Shown: in pieces, positions 17,040-26,974 of the stretch | Numbering within the stretch: the first letter of the stretch is position 1 | Layout: each line of letters starts with the position of its first letter | NCBI GenBank assembly: GCA_963705155.1 | Contig: CAVPJC010000015.1 | Location: forward strand, 62,001 to 126,000 | Length of the DNA stretch: 64,000 nt | Source of the DNA: CAVPJC01 sp963705155 | Lineage (GTDB): Bacteria > Chloroflexota > Anaerolineae > Anaerolineales > UBA4823 | Reading direction: 5' to 3' | The notes under the pieces: model-generated | Told to the model about the DNA's origin: nothing | Database searches by the model: none | What the model saw: the letters and a program-made list of their open reading frames with translations, nothing else | Position numbers and translations under genes: made by a program

Positions 17040-18832
17040 AAATCGCGGGCGTTACCCAGGTGGGCTGTGAACCAGAAGGTCTCGCCGCTTTCCAGGCCGT
17101 TGAGCGCCCATTCCAGCTCGATGGCGCGGGCATAGAAACGGCCACGGCGCATTAATTCGGGCAGCTCCGGGTAAACCCCGGCAGACATCCCGACGAAACT
17201 TTCTCCATAGGCTTGCAGTAGATTGCCAATATCCATGGCGGGGTCGCCTGTGCCGGCCACGCCAAAATCGAGGATGGCGCTGATGCGCTGTGCGGCGGTA
17301 TCGTAAAGAATGTGGTAAGGGGCCAGGTCGCCGTGGCACAGGGCGGGCGGGTAATCAAAGGCGGCAGGATCAGTGAGCATCTCATCGAAAAGCGCGGCAG
17401 CCCACTCGCGCTGGTGCGGGAGCAGCAGCGGGTAGATCTTTTGCTCGACGCCGCTGCGGATCTCCATCCAGGCTTCAGGCGTGACAGGGGCGCTGGTGTG
17501 AGGCAGAGACGGGGTGATGGGTGTGGTGTGCAGAGTCCGCAGAAAACCGCCCAGCTGGTCAGCCAGGCGCTGGCGGATGAGGGGAGGCAGACCGGCGAGC
17601 AGGCGACGGGTGAGCGGCTGGCCCGGGAGCAGGGGATAGGCCAATTCACCGGGGGCGGTGTGGAAAGGCTGCGGGATGGGCAGCAGCAGGCGCGGGCGCA
17701 GAATTTCCAGCAGGCGGGCTTCGCTTTCAAGGGCGGCGGCAGCGCGCGGGCTGCGGGCAAAGCGGAAGACGGTGTCCTCGTTGACGATAATGACCTGGTT
17801 GGCCAGGCCCTCCTGGTTGACCTGCAGCGAACGGATTTCGGTTTGCGGGCAGATCAGGCGGATGCGTTCCAGCCGCTCGGAACTGACGGCGCCGGTGGCT
17901 GGCGCGGGCGGCGCTGAACCACCCGGCAGGGGGCGGGTGGCCAGGAAGAGCTGGCGGCCAAAGTTGTCATCCACCACATGCGGCTCGAGGCCTACCTCTC
18001 TGAGCAGGCGCAGCCAGGTATCCTGGCTGAAGAGGCCGCAGACATGGCGGTCTTCATAGTTTTGCAGGCTGCCATTGGCGTTGCGCAGCAGGTAGGCGAA
18101 ATCCATGTGGTAGGTGCTGTCGGCGGGGTCGGGATCGTAGATCCATTCCAGGTAGCGGGCGCCGCGGCCATCCGGCGCATCGTGACCGCCGCTGGCGGTT
18201 TTGGGGGCGAAGTTCTCACGGGTGTAATCGGGGCAGAAGAGCGCCGCGCCGCCGGGGCGCAGATGGACGGCGGCGGTGCGCAGCGCGGCGAGCAGGTCGG
18301 CTTCGCTGGTCATGTAGACGATGGCGTCGTGGATGAAGACGAGGTCGAACGTGCGCTCGAGGCGCAAGGTGCGCATGTCGCCCTGCAAGTGCTCGCACTC
18401 GGGATTGAGGCGGCTCGAGACGGCCAGCATGCCTTCAGAGAGATCGACCAGGGTCAGGCTGAGGCGCTGTTTCAGGAAAGAGGCGTTGCTGCCGCCGCCG
18501 GAACCCAGCTCAAGCAGCGTGCGCGGCGGTGGGTGGCAGGCATCTGTGAGGAGCCGGGCAAAAAGAGCGGCTTCTTCATCATAATCTTCGGGCGCGGAGA
18601 GCAGGTGCCACCAGTCGGCGAGCTGGGTGTAGAGGGCGGGGTGTAGAAGGGGGTTCGGGCATGGGTGGCGCTGTGGGGGAAAGAATTGAATTAATAAATC
18701 AAATCGGTTCAATTTTCGGTGGCGCTGCCCTGATAAATCAAATGAAAACGGAAATACACCACGAAACACACGAAATACACGAACAGGCAAACCATCAGGG
18801 CGCTTGTGTGCAGAAACAAAACCCTTATCCAC
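17036..18832 (-). CDS. Fusion of SAM methyltransferase and aminoglycoside-phosphotransferase-like kinase
   Basis: One uninterrupted reading frame of up to 598 residues. Residues ~70-300 form a class I methyltransferase (LLELGSGGGSNASFL motif I, DLVFIHDAIVYM, AAVHLRPGGAALF). Residues ~330-590 form a phosphotransferase of the APH family (LCHGDLAPYHILYD, AILDFGVAGTGDPAMDIG). In the kinase loop the usual metal-binding Asn of HxDxxxxN is His, as in some macrolide-kinase-like members. The first ~50 residues look non-coding (they read through a CACGAA-rich repeat), so the real start is probably nearer 18680, possibly after an indel. The substrate is unknown; drug or small-molecule modification is a guess. 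Confidence 0.75.
   Translation of the reverse strand: MDKGFVSAHKRPDGLPVRVFRVFRGVFPFSFDLSGQRHRKLNRFDLLIQFFPPQRHPCPNPLLHPALYTQLADWWHLLSAPEDYDEEAALFARLLTDACHPPPRTLLELGSGGGSNASFLKQRLSLTLVDLSEGMLAVSSRLNPECEHLQGDMRTLRLERTFDLVFIHDAIVYMTSEADLLAALRTAAVHLRPGGAALFCPDYTRENFAPKTASGGHDAPDGRGARYLEWIYDPDPADSTYHMDFAYLLRNANGSLQNYEDRHVCGLFSQDTWLRLLREVGLEPHVVDDNFGRQLFLATRPLPGGSAPPAPATGAVSSERLERIRLICPQTEIRSLQVNQEGLANQVIIVNEDTVFRFARSPRAAAALESEARLLEILRPRLLLPIPQPFHTAPGELAYPLLPGQPLTRRLLAGLPPLIRQRLADQLGGFLRTLHTTPITPSLPHTSAPVTPEAWMEIRSGVEQKIYPLLLPHQREWAAALFDEMLTDPAAFDYPPALCHGDLAPYHILYDTAAQRISAILDFGVAGTGDPAMDIGNLLQAYGESFVGMSAGVYPELPELMRRGRFYARAIELEWALNGLESGETFWFTAHLGNARDF
18758..18787. repeat. Short 9-bp tandem CACGAAANA-type repeat
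   Basis: Three imperfect 9-bp units (CACGAAACA, CACGAAATA, CACGAACAG). Runs of this kind, which translate as HETHEIHE on one strand, are scattered in intergenic DNA of many environmental genomes; their role is unknown. It sits in the doubtful 5' end of the methyltransferase-kinase reading frame. From 18833 to 19101 I see only AT-rich intergenic DNA. Confidence 0.5.
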
Positions 18833-20098
18833 AGATCATTCTATGAACTCGGATGGAAGGTTGGCGGAGAAATCTAACAATGTGTTGTAATGATCGTAGA
18901 CCATAAGCTCTAAATTGATATGTTTTTTTTGCACGTATTTGATCAGATTATCTTGATCTCATAAATTCAACTGTACAACAGTTTTACCGGCTTTGCCGAC
19001 AGCTGGATATAATCTCCAAGGGAATTCTCTGAAAAATAAAAATATCCTTAATTCGCACTATCTATTGAAACTACACGAAACGGCAGGTGTCATGGAAAGT
19101 CTCAGCGCCCACTAATGTACAACATCTGGAAATAGACACGGTAAGTGGGATCAAGTGGTAATTCCCAAACTTGACTGTTATTCCAAACTGCAACAGTCGA
19201 AATCTTATGATCTCCTACCCGGAAGTGTACAATCTTACCTTTCCTGCCACAACCAGATGTTCCCGATGGATCTTCTGAAAAAACATCAATCGCATAAACA
19301 ACCTGGTTATCGATTTCCATTGTACTTCCCTGGCCGCAGTTCTGACCATCGATCCAGGCTGTGACTGTCAATCCGACGGTGGGGTTGAAAAACAGACCTG
19401 GTTTTACTACGCCATAATACGTGGTTGGAGGGAGCCGAAAGGATTTAAAATCCTCCATAGAAAGCAAATTAAACTGAATTCCCTTTCAGATAGAGCGTGA
19501 TTGGCTCGGTCAGATTGATCCAATATCCATGCCCAAATTCCAAAATTGACAAATCGTTTACCCAGTCTAATGCAGATGGTGCGTACACCTTCCATGGATC
19601 AGTAATATCACTGCCTACATAGCCATAAACCATTGAATAAAACCCATCGATAGATTTGAGCGCATCGCTAATTTGACGAGTGCCTTTAATAGGATAAGCG
19701 AAGAGAATTCCAGCCGGCGTCATTCAATCCAATTTCCAGGCTTGACATGAGGACGTAGATCTCCGGGCCAACGGATTGAGCGATTGCGTAGTTGCTATCC
19801 CGATCAGGGGTCGTTGGAAGAGGCTGCCAGTTCTGACCATCGAAGAAATATACCTTGATCCAGGCTTCTTCTCCGGGCGGCACTTCAGCTTCCATGTAAC
19901 TGAAGTTAATCGACGTGCCTGTCAGATCAGGCGCACCCGGAGATGTTGTCAATCGATATGCCTGCCCGATGACTGTCGCCCAGGTGGGCGGAACTGGCAG
20001 CCTGGAAACGGTTTGAATTGTGAAAAACTCATCCTCGGGGAAAACCAAATTCTCGGCATATAAAACGACCTGTCCATCTACTGAAGTGAGCGGCGCTC

Positions 20099-20162
20099 CC
20101 CGGCTGTGAATGCGAACCCCTCGGCTGCGAATCCTGACCCCACGGCTATGGATTTGAACCGG
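20099..20162 (-). repeat. 21-bp tandem repeat encoding HSRGVRI heptads
   Basis: Three near-identical 21-bp units encode IHSRGVRIRSRGVRIHSRGA inside the C-terminal region of the giant protein, an in-frame, basic beta-type heptad repeat unlike its surroundings. Confidence 0.6.
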
Positions 20163-22612
20163 GCTGCCCCCCAACGAGAAGTTGCTGATAACCGAGCCAG
20201 CCGAGTTGGTCGCTGTAATGTATACATTGCCATCCAACACCGGGTATGGCAGATCAATGAACGTTGTTGAGTAGGTCCCGGAGGAGAAAATCAGCTCCTG
20301 GCTATGACTGGGCGGATCATCAACCGGATACAAACGAGTATAAAGGTTGAGGCCAGGCAACAGATTATCAATCTGTATGTTGAAGGTATCTGAGGTGACC
20401 GGGGTAACCAGAACATCCGGTTCCCACCCGGCAATCTGTCCCATTACCAGTTGTTCGTCATATGCCTTGATCACCTCACAACCCTGTCGCCGGTTGGTCT
20501 CGTCATAAACGCACAACGTGTTCCCCGGAGCAGCGCCATAGGCATTGACCTTGTCCAGTTGTGGTCTGCCCAGGTCGATCAGGTGGTCAACCTGGAACAG
20601 ATATGCCCTGGCGTGGGACGAAGCCAGGTAAAGCTCTCCTTCTTCGGTTGCCAGGTTGAAAACAGGGGCGTCCAGAGGATTGGTTGGAACGGATGGCGAT
20701 ATGAATTGAAGATTGGTAACGGCCAATGGCAGGGAGTTGGGACCGAAATTGTCCACTTCGTTCAACCCGGGATAGAAGGCCCGGATCGTATCCCAGTCCG
20801 AACGTCCTGTCAGGTGGTTTGAGAGGGTATCCTGGCAGCCTGGCAGCCAGTTGCCGGCTGGATGATACTCGTCATACGCAGAGACATCGTCATCCCGATA
20901 CGGGTCAGCCATGACGCCCGGGCAGGTATCCACGGCGATCAAGTTCCCGGCTGGATCCAGGCCCAGGTAATTGTCATCCAGGTGGAACAGATAGTGGCTG
21001 AACTCATGAGCCAGGGTGCGCGGCCAGTCTTCGCCTAATGTGCCATAGGCATCCCCAAAGCGGTTCCAGGAGGCACCCATGCGCACCTGTCCGGGGACGT
21101 AAGAAATCGTGTTGGTGATCCCCAGCGAGTTGGTGATGGTTTCCGAGACAACATCCGAGACCACACCGCCCAGGTCGGCGTTGGGGCGCAAACGGTTGGT
21201 GGCGTAGATGCGCAGGTGGGCTTCATTCCAGTGGTCACGGTTCTGGTAAATGCGGATGCGGCCGAGTGCAGCCTGACCGTTGGACCAGTCGTAGATCAGG
21301 GCTGACGTACGTTGCAGGTCATAATTGAGCTGTTCCTTGAAGCGCACATCCTCGGTTGCGTCCCACTCCAGCGAGACATCCAGGTTGAAGAGCAGCAGTG
21401 GGTTATCCGCGGACACGGTCAGGGTCTGTACTCCCCCGGCGCTGACCGTGTAGGCATCCAATCCGGTAAGCGTTGGCGTTGCGCTGGTGTGGTACAGGGT
21501 GTAGCTTTCGGTGGCTGTGATCGGCAGCATCGCCACCAATTGATCACCCGTTCGAATTACCCCAAATCCACCCAGATAACCTGCCGGGTTCGTCTGAAAT
21601 GGGTATTCCCTGGAATTTTGAAATGGCTCGAATAAGCCAGTATCACCTTGCAGCATGTGATAGACGACTGCTCCTTTGGCTTCATTCCCAGCAGTATCTA
21701 TCTCCTCGTACACCTTGATCTGAGTTCCTGTAATCGGAAAGATATGGTCTTAAAGCTCCGATTGACAAATTGAAAGGGACCTAGGCTCTTATAACTCTGG
21801 TAGACATCCAAACGAAAGACAGCTCTATCAACTTGACCAAAGACCCCATCCTTGTAAATATCCCATGTGAACAGATGAGTTTCCGCCGGCTGATGAAGCA
21901 CTCAAATCGTGTGTGTAGGTATTGCTGGTTTCGGTGGCTTGCTTCCAAGTACTGCCACCATCAAGCGAAAAGTTTCCCCTGATCCAGCGCACTAAGTCAC
22001 CGTTAAGATCGTATAGGGTGTAGCTGATTGGCAGAGTTGGGCCAAACAATATAGTACTTGAACCATATGGTTGTGTAGCATCCCCACCTGGATTCTGGAC
22101 GTGCGCCCAAGATGGATAATCACCGATTGCAAAAACTTCCCATTGATTGGTATTGTTTAGATAAACTCGATTATTTTGGAGGGAATTCCCCGTAAACAAG
22201 TCGAGATCGCCATCATCATCCAAGTCGCACCAAGCCATACTCGTAGAATTATCCATCTCCGGCGAAGACCAAGCCAGGCTCAAGCTTCCACCACTGTTCA
22301 CATACACTCGGTTGGACAGGTTAGTATCATTTCCCACAGCCAAGTCGAGATCGCCATCCCCGTCCCAGTCTCCCCAAGCAATACTGTTTGTATAATCTAT
22401 CTCGGGCGAAGACCAGGTCAGGCTCAGGCTGCCCGCTGTGTTGGCATAAACCCGGTTTGGCTGACCGTAATATTCCCCACGGCCAGGTCAAGGTCGCCAT
22501 CCCCGTCCCAGTCTCCCCAGGCAACACTACTAGTCTCATCTGTCTCCGGTGAAGACCAGGCTAGGCTAAGACTACCCCCTGTGTTTGCATACACCCGGTT
22601 TGGCTGACCGTA

Positions 22613-23098
22613 ATTTCCAACAGCCAGGTCAAGATCACCATCCCCATCCCAATCGCCCCACGCAACGCTAGATGTATCATCCGTCTCAGGAGAAGACCAA
22701 CCCAGGCTCAGACTCCCACCCGTATTGACATACACATGGTTGGAATAACGGGTACCCACAGCCAGGTCAAGATCGCTATCTCCATCCCAGTCACCCCAAG
22801 CAACACTCCTAGTATCAGCTGTCTTAAGCGAAGTCCAGGCCAGGCTCAGGTTCCCACCACTATTTACGTACACCCGGTTCGGTTGGTATGGATAACCACT
22901 ATTCCCCACGGCCAGGTCAAGATCACCATCCCCATCCCAATCGCCCCACGCAACGCTTGATGGTCCAATCAGCCTCTGATGAAGACCAGGCAAGGCTCAG
23001 ATTCCCGCCACTATTTGCGTACACCCGGTTCGGTTCATATGGATAGCCACCATTCCCCACAGCCAGATCGAGATCGCCATCTCCATCCCAATCCCCAC
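22613..23098. repeat. Long direct repeat, copy A (within FG-GAP region)
   Basis: About 485 bp, covering three to four FG-GAP units, nearly identical to 24344-24830. Only scattered substitutions separate the copies, plus an extra T near 22970 (TTGATGGTCC here, TTGAGGTCC in copy B). That T accounts for one of the frameshifts in this copy. Confidence 0.8.
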
Positions 23099-24343
23099 AT
23101 GCGAACTGGTTGTGGAATCCCTCTGAACCAGGACCAATCCAGGCTCAGGCCCCCACTGGTGTTACTATAAACCCGGTTGGGCTGAAAAGCATTCCCTACG
23201 ACCAGATCGAGATCGCCATCTTTATCCCAATCTCCCCAAGAAATGCCCCAAGTATAATCTGGTTCAGGTGAGGACCAAGCCAAGATCAGGCTCCCGCCCG
23301 TGTTTACATATACTCGGTTGGGCTGACCACTATTTCCAACAGCCAGGTCGAGGTCACCATCCCCATCCCAATCTCCCCAAGCAATACTGGTTGTGGAATC
23401 CGTCTCCAGCGATGACCAAGCCAAATTGAACCGACCATTGACATTGACATACACCGTAGTGGGTTGGCCCACATTTCCCGCGACCAGGTCGAGATCACCA
23501 TCCCCATCCCAATCTCCCCAAGCGATACTAGTGGTAAAATTTGCAAAAGATGAAACGGAAATAGGCGTACTTAGTTCGCCATTATTATTGACATACACTA
23601 GTATATAATTATGATAATATGCTACAGCCAGATCGAGATCGCCATCATCATCGTAATCACCCCACGCGATACTCCTAACGTCGCCCGTATCAAACGAAGA
23701 CCAAACCATAGTAAGGCTCCCACCTGTGTTAGCATAAACTCGGCTTGGTTGAGGTCATCTTCAGTTCCGCTGTTTCCGACGGCGAGATCGAGGTCACCAT
23801 CACTATCGTAGTCACCCCAAGTAATGCTAGTGGTATTATCTACTTCCGGGGACGACCAAGCCAAGCTCAGTCCATCCCCTGTATTTTCATATACACGATT
23901 GGGGCCCATATTACCCACGGCTAGATCGAGATCACCGTCACCATCCCAATCGCCCCAGGCAATACTATTCGTATAATCTATTTCCGGGGACGACCAAGAC
24001 ACAATTAGTCTTCCTCCTGAGTTGGTATATACATGGTTGGGTTGACCACGATTTCCCACAGCCAAGTCGAGGTCGCCATCTCCGTCCCAATCGCCCCAAG
24101 CAACACTACTAGTCTCATCCGTCTCCGGTGAAGACCAGCTCAGGCTCAAACCTCCACCACTGTTCATATAAATACGATTTGGTTTTTTGTAACCATAATT
24201 CCCCACGACCAGGTCAAGGTCGCCATCTCCATCCCAATCGCCCCAGGCAACACTACTAGTCTCATCCGTCTCCGGTGAAGACCAGGCAAGAACGAAGTTC
24301 CCACCAGCATTCGTATACACCCGGTTCGGTTGTTGGAACCCAG

Positions 24344-24830
24344 CATTTCCAACAGCCAGGTCAAGATCACCATCCCCATCCCAATCGCCCCACGCAACGC
24401 TAGATGTATCATCCGTCTCAGGAGAAGACCAACCCAGGCTCAGACTCCCACCCGTATTGACATACACATGGTTGGAATAACGGGTACCCACAGCCAGGTC
24501 AAGATCGCCATCCCCATCCCAGTCACCCCAAGCAACACTCCTAGTATCAGCTGTCTCAAGCGAAGTCCAGGCCAGGCTCAGGTTCCCACCACTATTTACA
24601 TACACCCGGTTCGGTTGGTATGGATAACCACTATTCCCCACGGCCAGGTCAAGATCACCATCCCCATCCCAATCGCCCCACGCAACGCTTGAGGTCCAAT
24701 CAGCCTCTGATGAAGACCAGGCAAGGCTCAGATTCCCGCCACTATTTGCGTACACCCGGTTCGGTTCATATGGATAGCCACCATTCCCCACAGCCAGATC
24801 GAGATCGCCATCTCCATCCCAATCCCCCCA
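24344..24830. repeat. Long direct repeat, copy B (within FG-GAP region)
   Basis: Partner of the repeat at 22613-23098, about 1.73 kb away in the same orientation. This copy keeps the reading frame. The pair reflects a recent internal duplication of FG-GAP units or a repeat-induced assembly problem. Confidence 0.8.
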
Positions 24831-25326
24831 TGCAACGCTCCTGGTATCATCCATCTCCAGTGAAGACCAAGCCAAACTAAGACTTCCACCAATGTTGCTA
24901 TACACCCGATTCGGTTGAGATGGGTAACCGGAATTCCCCACCGCCAGGTCAAGATCACCATCCCCATCCCAATCTCCCCAAGCTACACTGGTTGTGGAAT
25001 CCATCTCCGGCGATGACCAGGCGAGAGAGAGTCTCCACCAGTGTTGGTATACACCCGATTTGGTTGGTATGGGTAGCCACCATTTCCCACTGCAAGGTCG
25101 AGATCGCCGTCCTCATCCCAATCTCCCCAAGCTACACTGGTCGTGGAATCAGTCTCCAATGAGGACCAAGTCAATTCGAACCCTCCTGCTGTAGATAGAT
25201 TCGTATTTGACACCTTCACATTGATGGCTTTAAGTCTGATCTTAATTGGCGAGTCGCTGGATTTGACAATTATATGTGGTGCGTAGTTTTCAGCAAATGA
25301 AGCTGTTGTTTTTACTTGTATGATGT

Positions 25327-25332
25327 TAGCAA
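25327..25332. repeat. Target-site duplication TAGCAA, left copy
   Basis: TAGCAA directly abuts the left inverted repeat of the insertion sequence and recurs at 26823-26828. Confidence 0.8.
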
Positions 25333-25403
25333 CTCGAGTTTAGACAAATATTAGGGCGGCTCTGCCCTTGAGCAAAACCGCCCCTTGGTAGAAACTTGGA
25401 GGT

Positions 25404-26750
25404 GTGCACAACCAAGAGACTACCAAGCAGGACATTAACAAACTAATCGAGTTTCGTCAAGCCATTTATGCCAACGCTCTGTTAGCCCGGCGGGATGCGC
25501 TGTTCGATCTACTAGACGCCCTTCTCTCGGCAGGCCCGGTCTCATCCTTTGCGATGTTGAGCCAGACCGACCAGTTCCGAAGAAAGTGGTCCAGCTTGTA
25601 TGCTGCGGTTGAAGATGGCGTGCTCGACAGCAACTGGCTGCGGTGCTTTCTGGGGCAACAGGTGCCTCAACAGGGTATCTGTGTCTTTCCAATTGACGGC
25701 TCACCCTGGCCCAGGCCAAGATCACGAGTGCTAGACGACCGACAGTATGTGTATCAGGCGACAAGCGACGTGAACGGGGGTACGGTCACCATCGGCTACC
25801 CCTATTCGCTGCTGGAATGGTGCGCTGAGCCTCACTCCAGTTGGTCGTTGCCCATGGACGTGCGCCGGGTGCCAAGCACACAAACTGCTCAGGAAGTTGG
25901 TGCAGAGCAAATCAAAACCCTGGCAAACGCTCGAACAGCCTATGTGGAAGCGCTGGACATCATTGCGGCGGATGGCAAGTATGGGAATGCCGGGTTCCTG
26001 CGTTCGGTGAAAGGGCTGCGCTGTGGGATCCTGGCTCGTTTACGTTGTGATCGGGTCCTGTGCGGCCCACCCCCACCTCCAACAGGCAAAAAAGGTCGTC
26101 CCAGAGTGCATGGAGCACGCTTTGCCTTCAAAGAGCCGCAGACCTGGGGCACACCCGATGAAATGATCGAGCTGGAAGATCCCTGCTGGGGGCAGGTGCG
26201 CCTGGAACGCTGGAATGGGCTGCATGAGAAGAAGGGCGTTGACGTGCCTTATGCTGTGATCCGAGCCTGTGTTCATCTGGAACGCAGCCGACTGCCGGCA
26301 GCTCTGTGGCTCGCCTGGTTATCTCCAGACCCACTTCCGGACAGTATTACGCTTACGCTGGAGACGATCTGGCGAGCGTATGTCTCTCGCTGGCCGGTAG
26401 AAGCGGGTATCCAATTTCGCAAAGATACGCTGGGATGGACGATGCCACGCTTCCAAACCAAAGAAGCAGGAGACCGTTGGACGGAGCTAACCGCTATCGC
26501 CTGTTGGCTGCTTTACTTGGCTCGCCCAATTGTTGAGGACACACCGCTTCCCTGGCAGAAACTGCAGCAGCGTTTGACGCCCCAGCGGGTTCAGCAGAGC
26601 ATCCACCCGATTTTTGCGCAGATTGGCACTCCGGCTCGCCCTCCGAAACGGCGCGGAAAAGCGCCAGGATGGCCGCCAGGCAGGCAAAGAACGCCGAAAC
26701 AACGCTATGCTGTGGTCAAAAAAACATCTGCAGCGGCTATAACGGCTTGA
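25404..26750 (+). CDS. IS transposase (IS4/IS701-like DDE family)
   Basis: An intact 448-residue DDE transposase. Candidate catalytic residues: the first Asp in FPIDGSPWPRP, the second Asp in IAADGKYGN, and the Glu in SRWPVEAGIQFRKD, with the W...E...K spacing of IS4-like enzymes. The C-terminus is rich in Arg/Lys/Pro (PPKRRGKAPGWPPGRQRTPK). The GTG start is tentative because the GGAGG sequence is almost touching it. An intact gene and near-perfect element ends suggest recent insertion and possible mobility. Confidence 0.88.
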   Translation: MHNQETTKQDINKLIEFRQAIYANALLARRDALFDLLDALLSAGPVSSFAMLSQTDQFRRKWSSLYAAVEDGVLDSNWLRCFLGQQVPQQGICVFPIDGSPWPRPRSRVLDDRQYVYQATSDVNGGTVTIGYPYSLLEWCAEPHSSWSLPMDVRRVPSTQTAQEVGAEQIKTLANARTAYVEALDIIAADGKYGNAGFLRSVKGLRCGILARLRCDRVLCGPPPPPTGKKGRPRVHGARFAFKEPQTWGTPDEMIELEDPCWGQVRLERWNGLHEKKGVDVPYAVIRACVHLERSRLPAALWLAWLSPDPLPDSITLTLETIWRAYVSRWPVEAGIQFRKDTLGWTMPRFQTKEAGDRWTELTAIACWLLYLARPIVEDTPLPWQKLQQRLTPQRVQQSIHPIFAQIGTPARPPKRRGKAPGWPPGRQRTPKQRYAVVKKTSAAAITA

Positions 26751-26779
26751 AACTCGATTGGTAAGGTGCTGATTTTCAA

Positions 26780-26796
26780 CCCGACCGAAAGTCGGG
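26780..26796 (+). terminator. Hairpin at right end of the insertion sequence
   Basis: Perfect 6-bp stem CCCGAC / GTCGGG with CGAAA loop, 30 bp after the transposase stop and followed by a T-rich stretch (GTTACTTTTGTC). Likely transcription terminator of the transposase. Confidence 0.6.
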
Positions 26797-26822
26797 GAGT
26801 GTTACTTTTGTCTAAAGACGAG

Positions 26823-26828
26823 TAGCAA
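26823..26828. repeat. Target-site duplication TAGCAA, right copy
   Basis: Second copy of the 6-bp duplication. Deleting the element plus one copy joins CTT GCT to AAC ATC in the minus-strand signal-peptide frame. Confidence 0.8.
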
Positions 26829-26974
26829 GTAATAATTGGAATATCAAAGTGATTACAATTTTGCCTGTATATTTCATTTTGTTCATTGTTGAAAACTCCC
26901 ACTTTTAATTGGTCAAGCAGTCATCTAATTGACGGTCCAGCTTGTGGTTTGTTCCGTGTTTTTGTTATTTTGGG

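Larger units (their letters stand above)
25333..26822 (+). mobile_element. Insertion sequence, 1,490 bp, DDE transposase (IS4/IS701-like)
   Basis: Bounded by imperfect 16-bp terminal inverted repeats: CTCGAGTTTAGACAAA at 25333-25348 and its counterpart TTTGTCTAAAGACGAG at 26807-26822, differing at two positions. It is flanked by a 6-bp TAGCAA duplication. Each end holds a GC-rich hairpin: GGGCGG/CCGCCC at 25354-25383 and CCCGAC/GTCGGG at 26780-26796. These probably block read-through transcription. One transposase gene fills the element. It lies in the signal-peptide region of the giant FG-GAP gene, in the opposite orientation. Confidence 0.9.
19102..26886 (-). pseudogene. Giant secreted FG-GAP/VCBS-repeat protein with metalloprotease motif, interrupted by an insertion sequence
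   Basis: A single gene of about 2,100 codons once the 1,490-bp insertion (25333-26822), one target-site copy and roughly nine frameshifts are removed. The start is the ATG at 26884-26886 (MNKMKYTGKIVITLIFQLLL...) preceded by GGGAG. It encodes a signal peptide whose frame continues, across the insertion, as AN IIQVKTTASFA with a likely cleavage after SFA. About 21 FG-GAP/VCBS repeats of ~48 residues follow (22.18-25.13 kb), each with a calcium-loop motif such as DWDGDGDLDLAVGN. The C-terminal third contains HEFSH (20994-21008) in LAHEFSHYLFHLDD, a zinc-metalloprotease signature, and a small HSRGVRI repeat. Shifts lie near 25024, 23750, 23105, 22970, 22470, 21900, 21725, 19697 and 19470. The export and insertion make loss of function likely. 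Confidence 0.8.

Noticed and set aside
22180..25130. Evenly spaced repeats that could suggest a CRISPR array or satellite DNA
   Set aside because: The ~145-bp period is in frame and encodes FG-GAP/VCBS calcium loops on the minus strand; units are too long and too divergent for CRISPR repeats.
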